The notes under the pieces were generated by a model. That model worked only from the letters and a program-made list of their open reading frames with translations, had not been told where the DNA came from and ran no database searches. Below, piece after piece: positions 1 through 7,866 of a stretch of 8,435 bases of DNA. Each line of letters begins with the position of its first letter. The stretch's first letter is position 1. The DNA is from Bacteroidaceae bacterium (GTDB lineage Bacteria > Bacteroidota > Bacteroidia > Bacteroidales > Bacteroidaceae): assembly GCA_028709135.1 (NCBI GenBank), contig JAQVXN010000070.1, positions 1 through 8,435 of the forward strand. Direction: 5' to 3'. The translations under genes were made by a program, and so were the position numbers.

Positions 1-1
1 G

Positions 2-2254
2 CAAACACCACACCCTATGTGGGATGCTTATATGTGGCGCGAGCAACCACAATATACAAACTCCGAAACAGTAGCTACAGATAAAGTAATGGACATTACG
101 TCTAAAATGAAAGCAGACGGCACGTTAACATGGAATGTACCTAAAGGCAAATGGGTTATCATGCGCACCGCCATGTTGCCTACTGGTTCTATGGACGGTC
201 CGGCACCCCCAGAAGGTCGCGGACTCGAAACAGATAAAATGAGTAAAGAACATATCCGTGCTCACTTTGACAATTATATCGGTATGATTTTGAAAAAGAT
301 TCCTGCTGAAGACCGCAAAACTTTTAAAATTGTTGTAGAAGACAGCTACGAAACGGGCGGTCAGAACTGGACTGATAAAATGATCGAAGATTTCAAAAAA
401 GCATACGGCTATGACCCCGTTCCATATATACCCGTATATAGTGGTGTTGTAGTAGGTAGTGAGGAAATGTCTGATCGTTTTCTCTGGGATGTTCGCCGCC
501 TGATTGCTGATGAAGTTTCTTACAATTATGTAGGCGGTTTACGTCAAGTAAGTAATGAGCACGGTCTTACTACATGGCTTGAAAACTATGGTCACTGGGG
601 CTATCCCGGAGAATTTCTGCAATACGGTTCGCAATCAGATGAAATTGCTGGAGAATTTTGGAGTTTCGGAGATTTAGGTGACATTGAGAATCGTTCCGCA
701 TCTTCTTGCGGTCATGTTTACGGGAAGAAAAAAGTTTGGGCAGAATCCTTTACTTGCGGCGGTCCCGACTTTACACAATATCCCGGACAAATGAAACAGC
801 GCGGTGATCGCTTCTTTACAGAAGGCATCAATTCGACACTACTCCACCTTTACATTCAGCAGCCTGATGATCGTGTACCAGGCATTAATGCATGGTTTGG
901 AAATGAGTTTAACCGAAACAATACGTGGTTCTCGCAAATGGATATTTTCGCAAAATATCTCAAACGTTGTAACTATATGTTGCAGCAAGGTCGCTATGTT
1001 GCCGATGTAGCTTATTTCCTCGGTGAAGACGCACCCAAGATGACAGGCATTCGCAACCCTGAAATACCAAAGGGATACTCCTATGATTATGTCAATGGAG
1101 AAGTTTTAATGTCCGCCTCAGTAAAGGATGGTAAACTGTTATTGAAGAGTGGTATGGAATATCGCGTACTGGTATTACCAAAAATCAATACAATGCGTCC
1201 CGAATTATTGAGTAAACTAAAAGAACTTGTTGCAGCAGGACTTATTTTACAGGGACCTGCACCAACAAAGTCTCCAAGTTTACAAAACTATCCTCAGGCT
1301 GATGCACAAGTGAAAGCCATGTCAGACGAAATGTGGCAAACCAAAGACCAACCTTTCGCTACCAGCATTGTATACGGTAAAGGCCGTATTTATCCCGATG
1401 CTTCTTTGGAACAAATATTTGGAGATCTTGGTGTTGTAGCTGATTTTTCAGCAGATGACCCAGCATTACCATTGCTTTTTATTCATCGTACACAAGCTGA
1501 CGGCGATTACTATTTTGTTTCCAATCAAAGTGATCAAACCATTTCGTTTAATGGAGCCTATCGCATTCAAGGCAAAGTTCCTGAACTCTGGAATCCTTTG
1601 ACAACAGAAATTCGTCTACTGCCAAACTACCGCACATTAACGAAAACAACTGAAATACCAATGACGTTGCAACCTTATGAAAGTGCCTTTGTTGTCTTCC
1701 GCACCCCAACAGATCAAAAGACCGGTATGGGCGAAAACTATCCTCAAAAAACGATTGTTTCGAAAATTGAAAAACAATGGACAGTAGCTTTCCAAAGTGG
1801 ACGTGGAGGTCCAGAAAAACCTGTAACCTTTAATACACTTTCTGATTGGAGCAAAAACAGTGATCCGAAAATACGTTTCTTCTCCGGTACCGCGACTTAC
1901 ACAAATACATTTAAAGTTTCCAAACTTCCACAAGGACAGGTTTATTTAGATTTGGGTAAGGTGATGGTACTCGCTAAAGTGAAAGTAAATGGTGTTTATG
2001 TAGGTGGCGTATGGACAGCTCCTTATCGCTTAAACATTACAAGTGCCCTCAAAAAGGGTAATAATACCTTGGAAGTTGAAGTAGTGAATTGCTGGCGCAA
2101 TCGCTTAATTGGCGAAAAATCATTGCCAGAAAACGAACGTTTCACATTCCAAACTGCTACCTATCTAAATAAGGACTCAGAATTACAATCATCTGGTTTG
2201 ATAGGACCCGTTGAAATACAGTCTTACAATTATCAAATGCTGGAAAACAAATGA
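2..2254 (+). CDS. GH106-type alpha-L-rhamnosidase, 5'-truncated by window edge
   Basis: The predicted role is release of alpha-L-rhamnose from plant glycans, probably in the periplasm or at the cell surface. The frame is open to the first bases of the window, so the start lies outside; the Met at 17 is internal. The visible 750 codons resemble the catalytic and C-terminal parts of Bacteroides GH106 enzymes, which usually exceed 1000 residues, so roughly 350 N-terminal residues and the signal peptide are missing. Conserved-looking acidic segments are VVEDSYE (Glu codon 338-340), WLENYGHWG (Glu codon 581-583) and WAESFT (Glu codon 743-745). The first and third are about 135 residues apart, close to the spacing I recall for the catalytic pair of BT0986. 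The C-terminal part (about 1860-2200) looks like a GH2-type sugar-binding beta-sandwich, with VKVNGVYVGGVW and a final GLIGPVEI. There is no sorting domain. The stop overlaps the next start. Family assignment is from recognition, not a search. Confidence 0.88.
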   Translation, partial: QTPHPMWDAYMWREQPQYTNSETVATDKVMDITSKMKADGTLTWNVPKGKWVIMRTAMLPTGSMDGPAPPEGRGLETDKMSKEHIRAHFDNYIGMILKKIPAEDRKTFKIVVEDSYETGGQNWTDKMIEDFKKAYGYDPVPYIPVYSGVVVGSEEMSDRFLWDVRRLIADEVSYNYVGGLRQVSNEHGLTTWLENYGHWGYPGEFLQYGSQSDEIAGEFWSFGDLGDIENRSASSCGHVYGKKKVWAESFTCGGPDFTQYPGQMKQRGDRFFTEGINSTLLHLYIQQPDDRVPGINAWFGNEFNRNNTWFSQMDIFAKYLKRCNYMLQQGRYVADVAYFLGEDAPKMTGIRNPEIPKGYSYDYVNGEVLMSASVKDGKLLLKSGMEYRVLVLPKINTMRPELLSKLKELVAAGLILQGPAPTKSPSLQNYPQADAQVKAMSDEMWQTKDQPFATSIVYGKGRIYPDASLEQIFGDLGVVADFSADDPALPLLFIHRTQADGDYYFVSNQSDQTISFNGAYRIQGKVPELWNPLTTEIRLLPNYRTLTKTTEIPMTLQPYESAFVVFRTPTDQKTGMGENYPQKTIVSKIEKQWTVAFQSGRGGPEKPVTFNTLSDWSKNSDPKIRFFSGTATYTNTFKVSKLPQGQVYLDLGKVMVLAKVKVNGVYVGGVWTAPYRLNITSALKKGNNTLEVEVVNCWRNRLIGEKSLPENERFTFQTATYLNKDSELQSSGLIGPVEIQSYNYQMLENK
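2251..2254 (+). other. ATGA stop/start overlap
   Basis: The stop TGA of the rhamnosidase gene (2252-2254) and the start ATG of the next gene (2251-2253) share bases. This supports the chosen start of the downstream gene, because a signal peptide follows directly. It also implies co-transcription and probably translational coupling. No strong purine-rich ribosome site is visible just upstream. Confidence 0.8.
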
Positions 2255-3984
2255 TAAAATTAGGAGCATTTTTGTCTCTGGCCTTTATAGCTCTCCCGTC
2301 TTGGCTTTCTGCTAAGGCGGGAGAACCCGTACAGACCATTGGTTTCAATGAAATTACAGTTGGTGGAGAGCTCAAAACGCGTATAGACAAAAACATGGCG
2401 CGTCTTGAAGAAGAAAAGTATCAACCGGATCACGTTTTTCTTACTGAGGAACAGTCCGGTGGTTGGCCTGGCGACACCGAAGGACGTACCATATTGGGAT
2501 TGGTTTTAGATGCACAGACCGCGCATCGCGCACCGCGCTATTTGACAGAAATTCTGAATCGACTCCCAGATCATCTGAACAAGAAAGGTTACATGGGAAG
2601 CATTTATCCCGATGAAGTAAATGAGCAACAACTTTCCGGAAACGGCTGGATGCTGCGTGGACTATGCGAATACTATCTTTGGACCAAGGACAAACGTACC
2701 TTGCAATGGATTCGTTCCTTTGCAGACAACTTGTTTATGACTGCAGCACCATTTTATGCCAATTATCCTTTACTACCAAACGAGCGTAAAAATAATGTAG
2801 GTGCAGAATCCGGCTCCATTCAAAATACGGTTAATCATTGGATGCTTTCTTCCGATATTGGTTGTGTGTTTATCGGAATGGAAGGTTTTATACAAGCTTA
2901 TCAAGTATTGCGCGAACCTGCTATGCGCCCTGTCATTGAGAATATGATCCAAAAATTTCTTCAAATGAAATTAGTAGACATGAAGGCACAAACTCATGCC
3001 ACACTAACAGCTTGCCGCGGTTTAATTCGCTTTGCAGATATTACTGGTGATAAAAAATATGTGATCGAGGCCGAAAAACGTTATGATATTTATCGCAGCG
3101 CCGGATTGACCGCCAATTTTGAAAATTACAACTGGTTTAATCGCTTCGATACTTGGACAGAACCCTGTGCTATCGTCGATTCCTACATGCTAGCCATGCA
3201 GTTATGGCAACATACGGGCAAAACAATTTATCTCGAAGACGCCGAACATATTTATTATAATGCATTGTGCCATACACAACGGAAAAACGGGGGCTTTGGA
3301 TGCGATAACTGTCCGGGGAAAGCTATTCAGACCCCATTTTTGAAAGTACATGCAGACGAAGCACATTGGTGTTGCACCATGCGCGGTGGTGAGGGACTTT
3401 CACGTGTTGCGGAATACAGCTGTTTCAAACAAAATCGTACGGTTTTTATCACTTCCTTTCACGATGCAAAATTCAATTTGCATCTAGGGAACAAACAATT
3501 GTCAATGGAAGAACAGACAGGCTACCCTTTTGATGGTAATGTGCAACTGATTGTTCGCCAGAATACCGCAGGACAAGTAGATCTGCGCATTTTCATGCCA
3601 AGTTGGGGTAATAATTATACTTTGACAGTTAATGGAAAAATCCAAAAAATTATTCGTGTTGGCGACTTTGCCAGTTTGAAACGCACTTTTAAAACTGGCG
3701 ATGTAGTGAAATTGAACTTTAATGAGGTACTGGGATATTCCAAATCAACGGACACAAATTTAGCTGACTATTATCAGCTACGCCCCTACTATGGCCCTCT
3801 TTATCTCGGTTTGGAATCAAAAGACGCTATTCATCTTTCGCCGGCTGATTTTGAACATCTGGAAAAGACGGGACCTGCAAAGTTTACCGTTAAGAGCAAA
3901 AACATTGTACTTACCCCAATTTATCACTTGATGGACTCAAAGGTTTGGTCCGGTACTGGCTATCAAAAGCAGATTATATTCTAA
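2251..3984 (+). CDS. GH127-like beta-L-arabinofuranosidase (PF07944-type), exported
   Basis: The predicted role is hydrolysis of terminal beta-L-arabinofuranose or a related sugar, acting in the periplasm. The 577-residue protein starts with a signal peptide (residues 1 to about 21-23, with a hydrophobic core followed by LSAKA). The body is an alpha/alpha-barrel-like catalytic domain, then a beta-rich C-terminal part ending near LTPIYHLMD. In the characterised GH127 enzyme HypBA1, one Glu and three Cys bind zinc and one Cys is the nucleophile. The same pattern is visible here: Glu304-Pro-Cys306 and the adjacent pair Cys374-Cys375 (HWCCTMRGGEG). Glu291 lies 13 residues before Glu304 and could be the acid/base, but this is inferred. 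An extra CxxC-like pair (Cys351, Cys354) precedes the CC motif. The length is somewhat below the 650 or so residues of HypBA1. The gene overlaps the rhamnosidase gene and is closed by a terminator, so it is the last gene of its operon. True specificity could belong to a GH127-related family such as GH146. Confidence 0.85.
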   Translation: MIKLGAFLSLAFIALPSWLSAKAGEPVQTIGFNEITVGGELKTRIDKNMARLEEEKYQPDHVFLTEEQSGGWPGDTEGRTILGLVLDAQTAHRAPRYLTEILNRLPDHLNKKGYMGSIYPDEVNEQQLSGNGWMLRGLCEYYLWTKDKRTLQWIRSFADNLFMTAAPFYANYPLLPNERKNNVGAESGSIQNTVNHWMLSSDIGCVFIGMEGFIQAYQVLREPAMRPVIENMIQKFLQMKLVDMKAQTHATLTACRGLIRFADITGDKKYVIEAEKRYDIYRSAGLTANFENYNWFNRFDTWTEPCAIVDSYMLAMQLWQHTGKTIYLEDAEHIYYNALCHTQRKNGGFGCDNCPGKAIQTPFLKVHADEAHWCCTMRGGEGLSRVAEYSCFKQNRTVFITSFHDAKFNLHLGNKQLSMEEQTGYPFDGNVQLIVRQNTAGQVDLRIFMPSWGNNYTLTVNGKIQKIIRVGDFASLKRTFKTGDVVKLNFNEVLGYSKSTDTNLADYYQLRPYYGPLYLGLESKDAIHLSPADFEHLEKTGPAKFTVKSKNIVLTPIYHLMDSKVWSGTGYQKQIIF

Positions 3985-4007
3985 CGTTTTTAATAGTGTT
4001 TTTATCT

Positions 4008-4052
4008 AAAGGAGAAAATCCAAAATTTTGGATTTTCTCCTTTTCTTTTTTC
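4008..4052 (+). terminator. Rho-independent terminator of the glycosidase operon
   Basis: A perfect inverted repeat with 18-bp arms (4008-4025 and 4026-4043) and no spacer is followed by a T-rich tail (TTTTCTTTTTT, about 4041-4051). It lies 23 bases after the hydrolase stop. The T-run exists only on the plus-strand side, so it ends the glycosidase unit and separates it from the next gene. Confidence 0.9.
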
Positions 4053-4061
4053 AAAAAAAAC

Positions 4062-4088
4062 TTTGTAAAAGAATTTTCTTTATATTTG
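4062..4088 (+). promoter_or_regulatory. Bacteroidota-type promoter for the propeller gene
   Basis: TATATTTG at 4081-4088 matches the Bacteroidota -7 consensus TAnnTTTG exactly. TTTG at 4062-4065 could be the -33 element, although the 15-base gap is shorter than the usual spacing. Transcription would start near 4095, giving a leader of about 35 bases before the ATG at 4130. The site sits directly behind the terminator of the preceding operon, as expected for an independent unit. Confidence 0.65.
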
Positions 4089-4129
4089 CAACAAATATAT
4101 ACATTTAGTAATCAGATAAATAAAGAATA

Positions 4130-5284
4130 ATGAGTAGAAAATTTACAAAAACAGTTGCGATGTTCATGTACATCTTTTTGACTGGTTTCCCGATTCTTTC
4201 ATGGGGACAGCAGGCAATAGGAGACACAACACTAAGCAGTGGAGAAAATGGCAGCGGAACACCCTACATTTCTCCCGTTAACGACTTTTGTCGTGCCATT
4301 AGTGTGGATGAGCAGAATTTGTGGATTGCAACCACAAAAGGTTTGGAGAAAATGAATAAAATTACCGGAGAGCAAACCTTATTAACAATGAAAGACGGAT
4401 TGCCCGACAACAATCTGCTTGATGTTGAAAAGGACAAAAACGGTAATCTTTGGATCTGCACGCAAACTAAAGGTATTGCAAAATGGAACGGCACAGCGTG
4501 GACCCAGTTCACAGGGGAAAATTCAGGGCTGCTCAATAATCAGTATTGTACGCGTATTGCTTTTGACGCAGATGGAACACCATGGAATGCTACTTTGGGT
4601 GCTTTGCAGCATTTTGATGGTAAAAATTGGGAGACATTTACATCACCAAAAGCTGCAATTGCTAATTTTTGGTTTGTTTACGCATTGAAATTTGATTCTA
4701 AAGGTCAGCTTTGGGTGGGAGGTAGTGCTCTAGACTGGAGTTTCGCTCAAATGGAGGGACCAAAGTTTAAAATTCTGGATGTAACAAATCCTGTTACGGC
4801 AATAGAAGAAGGTCAAAATGGCATCATTTGGCTTGGACTTTCCAATGGTCTTGCTACCTATAATAATAATGTCCTAACGAAATATGACAGTGGTAATTTC
4901 GACTTTTCTACAATTCGCGACATTAAAAAAGATGCACAGGGTAATTTATGGATTGCTTCAGGCAAACAACTTGTGAAGATGTCAGATGGACATTTTACAA
5001 TAATGGCTACATCAGATTCGGAAATCAAATGTATTGCCCCTGACACAGATGGTAGTTTCTGGATCGGCAGTATAAATGGAGATGTTTTTCGTTATGTCAA
5101 GAGTCAAAACAGTTTGTCAAAATGGATTTCCGGCATTCAGGATATAAAGACATCTGCAATTTTAAAGGTGGAGTATTACGATTTGAATGGTATCTCAACA
5201 ACGATAACGGCAAAAGGCCCTAAAATCATTAAAAAGACTTACTTGAACGGGAACATTGAAACAAAAAAAATTATTGTGAAGTAG
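4130..5284 (+). CDS. Secreted seven-bladed beta-propeller protein (Reg_prop-like repeats) with T9SS-like C-terminus
   Basis: The 384-residue protein has a signal peptide (residues 1 to about 26, ending ILSWGQ). It then carries seven repeats of the form (N/Q)-L-W-(I/V)-x-(T/S)...G-(L/I), with the key Trp at residues 65, 108, 152, 195, 234, 274 and 311. This 37-44 residue period fits one propeller blade per repeat and resembles the two-component-regulator propeller family. Such repeats usually form the sensor part of hybrid histidine kinases, but here there is no transmembrane segment, kinase or response regulator. The tail (about 340-384) has YYDLNG at 349-354 and ends in a basic beta-strand-like run, which resembles a short T9SS sorting domain. 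The product is therefore probably exported to the cell surface or medium. Ligand and function cannot be read from the sequence. Its own promoter and terminator flank the gene, so it is probably monocistronic. Confidence 0.82.
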   Translation: MSRKFTKTVAMFMYIFLTGFPILSWGQQAIGDTTLSSGENGSGTPYISPVNDFCRAISVDEQNLWIATTKGLEKMNKITGEQTLLTMKDGLPDNNLLDVEKDKNGNLWICTQTKGIAKWNGTAWTQFTGENSGLLNNQYCTRIAFDADGTPWNATLGALQHFDGKNWETFTSPKAAIANFWFVYALKFDSKGQLWVGGSALDWSFAQMEGPKFKILDVTNPVTAIEEGQNGIIWLGLSNGLATYNNNVLTKYDSGNFDFSTIRDIKKDAQGNLWIASGKQLVKMSDGHFTIMATSDSEIKCIAPDTDGSFWIGSINGDVFRYVKSQNSLSKWISGIQDIKTSAILKVEYYDLNGISTTITAKGPKIIKKTYLNGNIETKKIIVK

Positions 5285-5313
5285 AAAAAATTTTAGATCA
5301 TAAAATTCTGATA

Positions 5314-5321
5314 TAGATTTG
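5314..5321 (+). promoter_or_regulatory. Possible -7 promoter element, isolated match
   Basis: TAGATTTG fits the TAnnTTTG consensus exactly. No TTG-type -33 element is visible at the usual distance, and a terminator follows 33 bases later, so it would make only a transcript of about 70 nt. AT-rich DNA produces such matches by chance. Confidence 0.2.
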
Positions 5322-5353
5322 TATTTGTTTCTCCCAAGAAAGAAATTTACATC

Positions 5354-5396
5354 AAAGAGAGCTCACTCACTGTAAAGAAAACTAGCTCTCTTTTTT
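5354..5396 (+). terminator. Rho-independent terminator after the propeller gene
   Basis: Perfect 10-bp arms AAAGAGAGCT (5354-5363) and AGCTCTCTTT (5384-5393) enclose a 20-base loop. The 3' arm runs into a six-T tail (5391-5396). The stem lies about 70 bases after the propeller stop and before the CotH gene, so the two genes appear to be transcribed separately. Confidence 0.82.
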
Positions 5397-5443
5397 ATGG
5401 ACGTAATTTAATTAATTCTACTGTAAAAGTGAAAAAAAAGAAG

Positions 5444-5451
5444 TAAATTTA
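5444..5451 (+). promoter_or_regulatory. Weak candidate -7 element for the CotH-like gene
   Basis: TAAATTTA differs from TAnnTTTG at the last base and lies 37 bases before the ATG at 5489, a distance similar to that of the better promoter before the propeller gene. No -33 TTG is visible. A promoter is expected here because a terminator precedes it, but this exact site is uncertain. Confidence 0.3.
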
Positions 5452-5488
5452 CCATCGAAAACTCTGATATCCGGACAAAACATCATCA

Positions 5489-7483
5489 ATGAAAACATTT
5501 ATAACCACATTATTCATCTTTCTTTTTTTACTTCCGTCTTTAAATAGAGCTGAAGTACTAAAAGAAAAATATCCTCAATTGACAAAAATACCTACAGTAT
5601 ACATTGAAACTTTTGACGGTGGCAACATCACAAGTAAAACTGAATATAAATACTGTCGTCTCATCCGAATAGATTCTTCAAATACAGAGTTTTTCGATTC
5701 TGTTAGCATTCGTGGACGTGGCAATGCGTCGTGGGGATTTGCCAAAAAGCCATACCGCATCAAATTTGCTCACAAGGAAAGATTTCTCGGCAAGGATTTT
5801 GCCAATGCCAAAAACTGGACACTTCTTTCCAACGATGGCGGCAAGATCATGATGCAGAACGGACTCGCCTCTTTTGTTGGTAAATTGACAGGATTACCCT
5901 TCAATGCAGCTTGTAAGTTTGTAGACTTTTATTTGAATGGAGAATATCTGGGTACTTATCAGATTTCGGATCAGATAGAAGTAAAAAAACATCGTGTAGA
6001 AATAGAAGAGCAGGACACGGTGGTTACTTCTGCGTTAACAAACATAACGGGAGGTTATCTTATGGAACAGGACGGTTATACGGATGTTGATGCCACTTAT
6101 TTTACGACTCCAAACGGAGGGCATATTCGGGTTCACAGCCCTGATAATGATGTCATAAACTCGAAGCAATATAATTACATCAAGAATTTTTTGGCAACTG
6201 TAGAAAACAATCTCTTTTCAAATAACTATCTTCATTCGCGTGAAGGTTATCTTCAATATTTCGATTCCACAACACTTGTAGGCTGGTACCTGGCATCTGA
6301 AATAGTAGCGAACATGGATATTTTTCACAGCACCTATTTTTATAAACACCGCGACAATAATCATCTTTACTTTGGTCCTCTTTGGGATAATGACCTCAGC
6401 TTTAACAATGCCATTAATTTTGGAGATCAAACTAAAGTTCTAATGGCTAATCAAGCTTATGGTTACAGTCAGTGGTTCCAGAGAATTCGTACGGATCCAT
6501 GGTTTAATAAGGTTTGCGCACAACATTTTTGTCGGCTCTACGAGGGTGGATTAGACTCTCTTATGCTTCATTATATGGACTCCGTTTTGGACGAAATTCG
6601 TCCCTCTGTTGATCTAAATTACAAAAGATGGAAAATCTGGCAGCTTTATAACCAAGACTATTATATTTATACCACTTATGATGCTGTTCTCGAGCATGTT
6701 CGAAAATTCATTGTAGAGCATAATGCTTTTCTTTACAGAACTTTCAAACACCATGATCCCTCTATTTTATCATTAAAACCGGATTGTAATTATTTGATTT
6801 CTTGTAAACGAGCAACAACGACTCTCATTGGGGTCTCAGATTCCACTGCCGCACAAACGCAAGCCTGTCTGCGTTCGCGCGTTGATGGACAATTGGCACA
6901 ACAGTGGACAATTGAAGCCCAAGCCCCCTATTTCACCATCTGCAATGCCGTCTCCGGCTTGGCTTTAAGCGATTTAGGAGCTGATCAAGGCGCGTTTAAT
7001 GTCGCCCCACTTCAAAAAGGTAATTCCGCCCAATTGTGGGAACTTATACCTCGCACAGAAGGCTATTACAATCTCAAAAACGTTGCCAGTAAAATGATTC
7101 TCACCAATCATGCTGCAATGACTAATGATGGAAACTTATTATTTGGTCGCGCACCCAGCAGCGTAGATAGTACCAGCTTAGATCGTTTATGGCGATTGGA
7201 AGCCGTTCAAAAGCATTCCAATATACCTTCTAAAGTGCTGTCTGCAGAAGTAGCATCAGATTACGCATTAGCTGTAAATGCTGTTACGCATAAATTACAT
7301 TTTGTAGCCGAAAACCTTTCGAACTTGATTTTCAAAGCATACATATATGACCTGCAAGGTAACTACAGAGGTAGCTTTCGTGCCGATGAAGAATTTGATT
7401 TGAATAAACTTCCTGGTGGAACTTACCTCGTCAGTTGGCAATTCGCTGGTCAATATCATTCTGCAAAATTTTATCATAGATAA
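5489..7483 (+). CDS. Secreted CotH-kinase-like protein with ricin-type beta-trefoil and T9SS sorting domain
   Basis: The 664-residue protein has three parts behind a signal peptide (residues 1-21, ending NRA). Residues about 33-425 match the CotH kinase family (PF08757): RGRGNASW at 75-82, KKPYRIKF at 86-93, a YLNGEYLGTYQISDQI segment, GGYLMEQD at 188-195 and GPLWDNDLSF from 296, with Asp300 and Asp302 as likely metal ligands. CotH of Bacillus phosphorylates spore-coat proteins; in Bacteroidota the substrate is unknown. Residues about 432-572 look like a ricin-type beta-trefoil lectin with three QxW-like positions (QQW 471-473, QLW 515-517, RLW 566-568), suggesting carbohydrate binding. Residues about 585-664 form a T9SS type A sorting domain (YDLQG at 620-624, then LPGGTYLVSW), so the product should reach the cell surface or medium. 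It is probably transcribed alone. Kinase activity is inferred from the family only. Confidence 0.88.
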   Translation: MKTFITTLFIFLFLLPSLNRAEVLKEKYPQLTKIPTVYIETFDGGNITSKTEYKYCRLIRIDSSNTEFFDSVSIRGRGNASWGFAKKPYRIKFAHKERFLGKDFANAKNWTLLSNDGGKIMMQNGLASFVGKLTGLPFNAACKFVDFYLNGEYLGTYQISDQIEVKKHRVEIEEQDTVVTSALTNITGGYLMEQDGYTDVDATYFTTPNGGHIRVHSPDNDVINSKQYNYIKNFLATVENNLFSNNYLHSREGYLQYFDSTTLVGWYLASEIVANMDIFHSTYFYKHRDNNHLYFGPLWDNDLSFNNAINFGDQTKVLMANQAYGYSQWFQRIRTDPWFNKVCAQHFCRLYEGGLDSLMLHYMDSVLDEIRPSVDLNYKRWKIWQLYNQDYYIYTTYDAVLEHVRKFIVEHNAFLYRTFKHHDPSILSLKPDCNYLISCKRATTTLIGVSDSTAAQTQACLRSRVDGQLAQQWTIEAQAPYFTICNAVSGLALSDLGADQGAFNVAPLQKGNSAQLWELIPRTEGYYNLKNVASKMILTNHAAMTNDGNLLFGRAPSSVDSTSLDRLWRLEAVQKHSNIPSKVLSAEVASDYALAVNAVTHKLHFVAENLSNLIFKAYIYDLQGNYRGSFRADEEFDLNKLPGGTYLVSWQFAGQYHSAKFYHR

Positions 7484-7501
7484 TAACGGAATTCAATAAG
7501 A

Positions 7502-7525
7502 CACAGAATTTTTCCTTATTCTGTG
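7502..7525 (+). terminator. Hairpin after the CotH-like gene, possible terminator
   Basis: Perfect 8-bp arms CACAGAAT (7502-7509) and ATTCTGTG (7518-7525) enclose an 8-base loop, 18 bases after the stop codon. The position suits transcription termination, but no T-run follows on either strand. It may instead be an RNA 3'-end stabilising stem or work together with Rho. Confidence 0.5.
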
Positions 7526-7866
7526 GATACAAGAGGCTACAATTTTATCTAGCAGTCATAAAAATTTACACCTTACAAATAAACCCCAAAACTGCCTAAC
7601 ATTCACATTCCACCAATTAAAGATGACAAGGATGCATAATGATCATCTCAAGTAACTTTTATGGGATTCAATCATGTGATGATTAAATTCGACTTATAAA
7701 AAAATATGTTTGTTTTGTTTTCAACAAATCCTAACTTATTTTTTTCGAATAGCCTTCTGTTTTTACAAATACCAACTACAACGGCTCTCCAAGATATTTA
7801 AATTTGGTTCATCCGAAAAATGGAGTGATATAGTGTTCTAAATGAACTGTTACTTCTCATACTATG
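7526..7866. other. Gene-free AT-rich stretch
   Basis: No reading frame with coding character was seen on either strand; the longest minus-strand frame that I followed encodes only about 20 residues. The stretch holds only small dyads, such as AATCAT-gtg-ATGATT at 7670-7684. One TAnnTTTG match at 7799-7806 lacks an upstream TTG. Confidence 0.6.

Noticed and set aside
1637..1933. 98-codon minus-strand frame inside the rhamnosidase gene
   Set aside because: It lies entirely within a well-supported coding region in the opposite direction and its product has no recognisable features.
3945..4130. A 61-codon plus-strand reading frame between the GH127-like and propeller genes
   Set aside because: It overlaps the end of the hydrolase gene in another frame, runs through the perfect terminator palindrome and the promoter, and has a low-complexity Phe/Lys-rich product.
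7621..7684. Regulatory RNA or riboswitch suggested by several ATGATCAT/AATCAT dyads
   Set aside because: The dyads are short and AT-rich, do not nest into a stable fold, and no gene follows that they could control.
7799..7806. Promoter in the gene-free region (TAAATTTG)
   Set aside because: No TTG-type -33 element and no gene downstream; chance match in AT-rich sequence.
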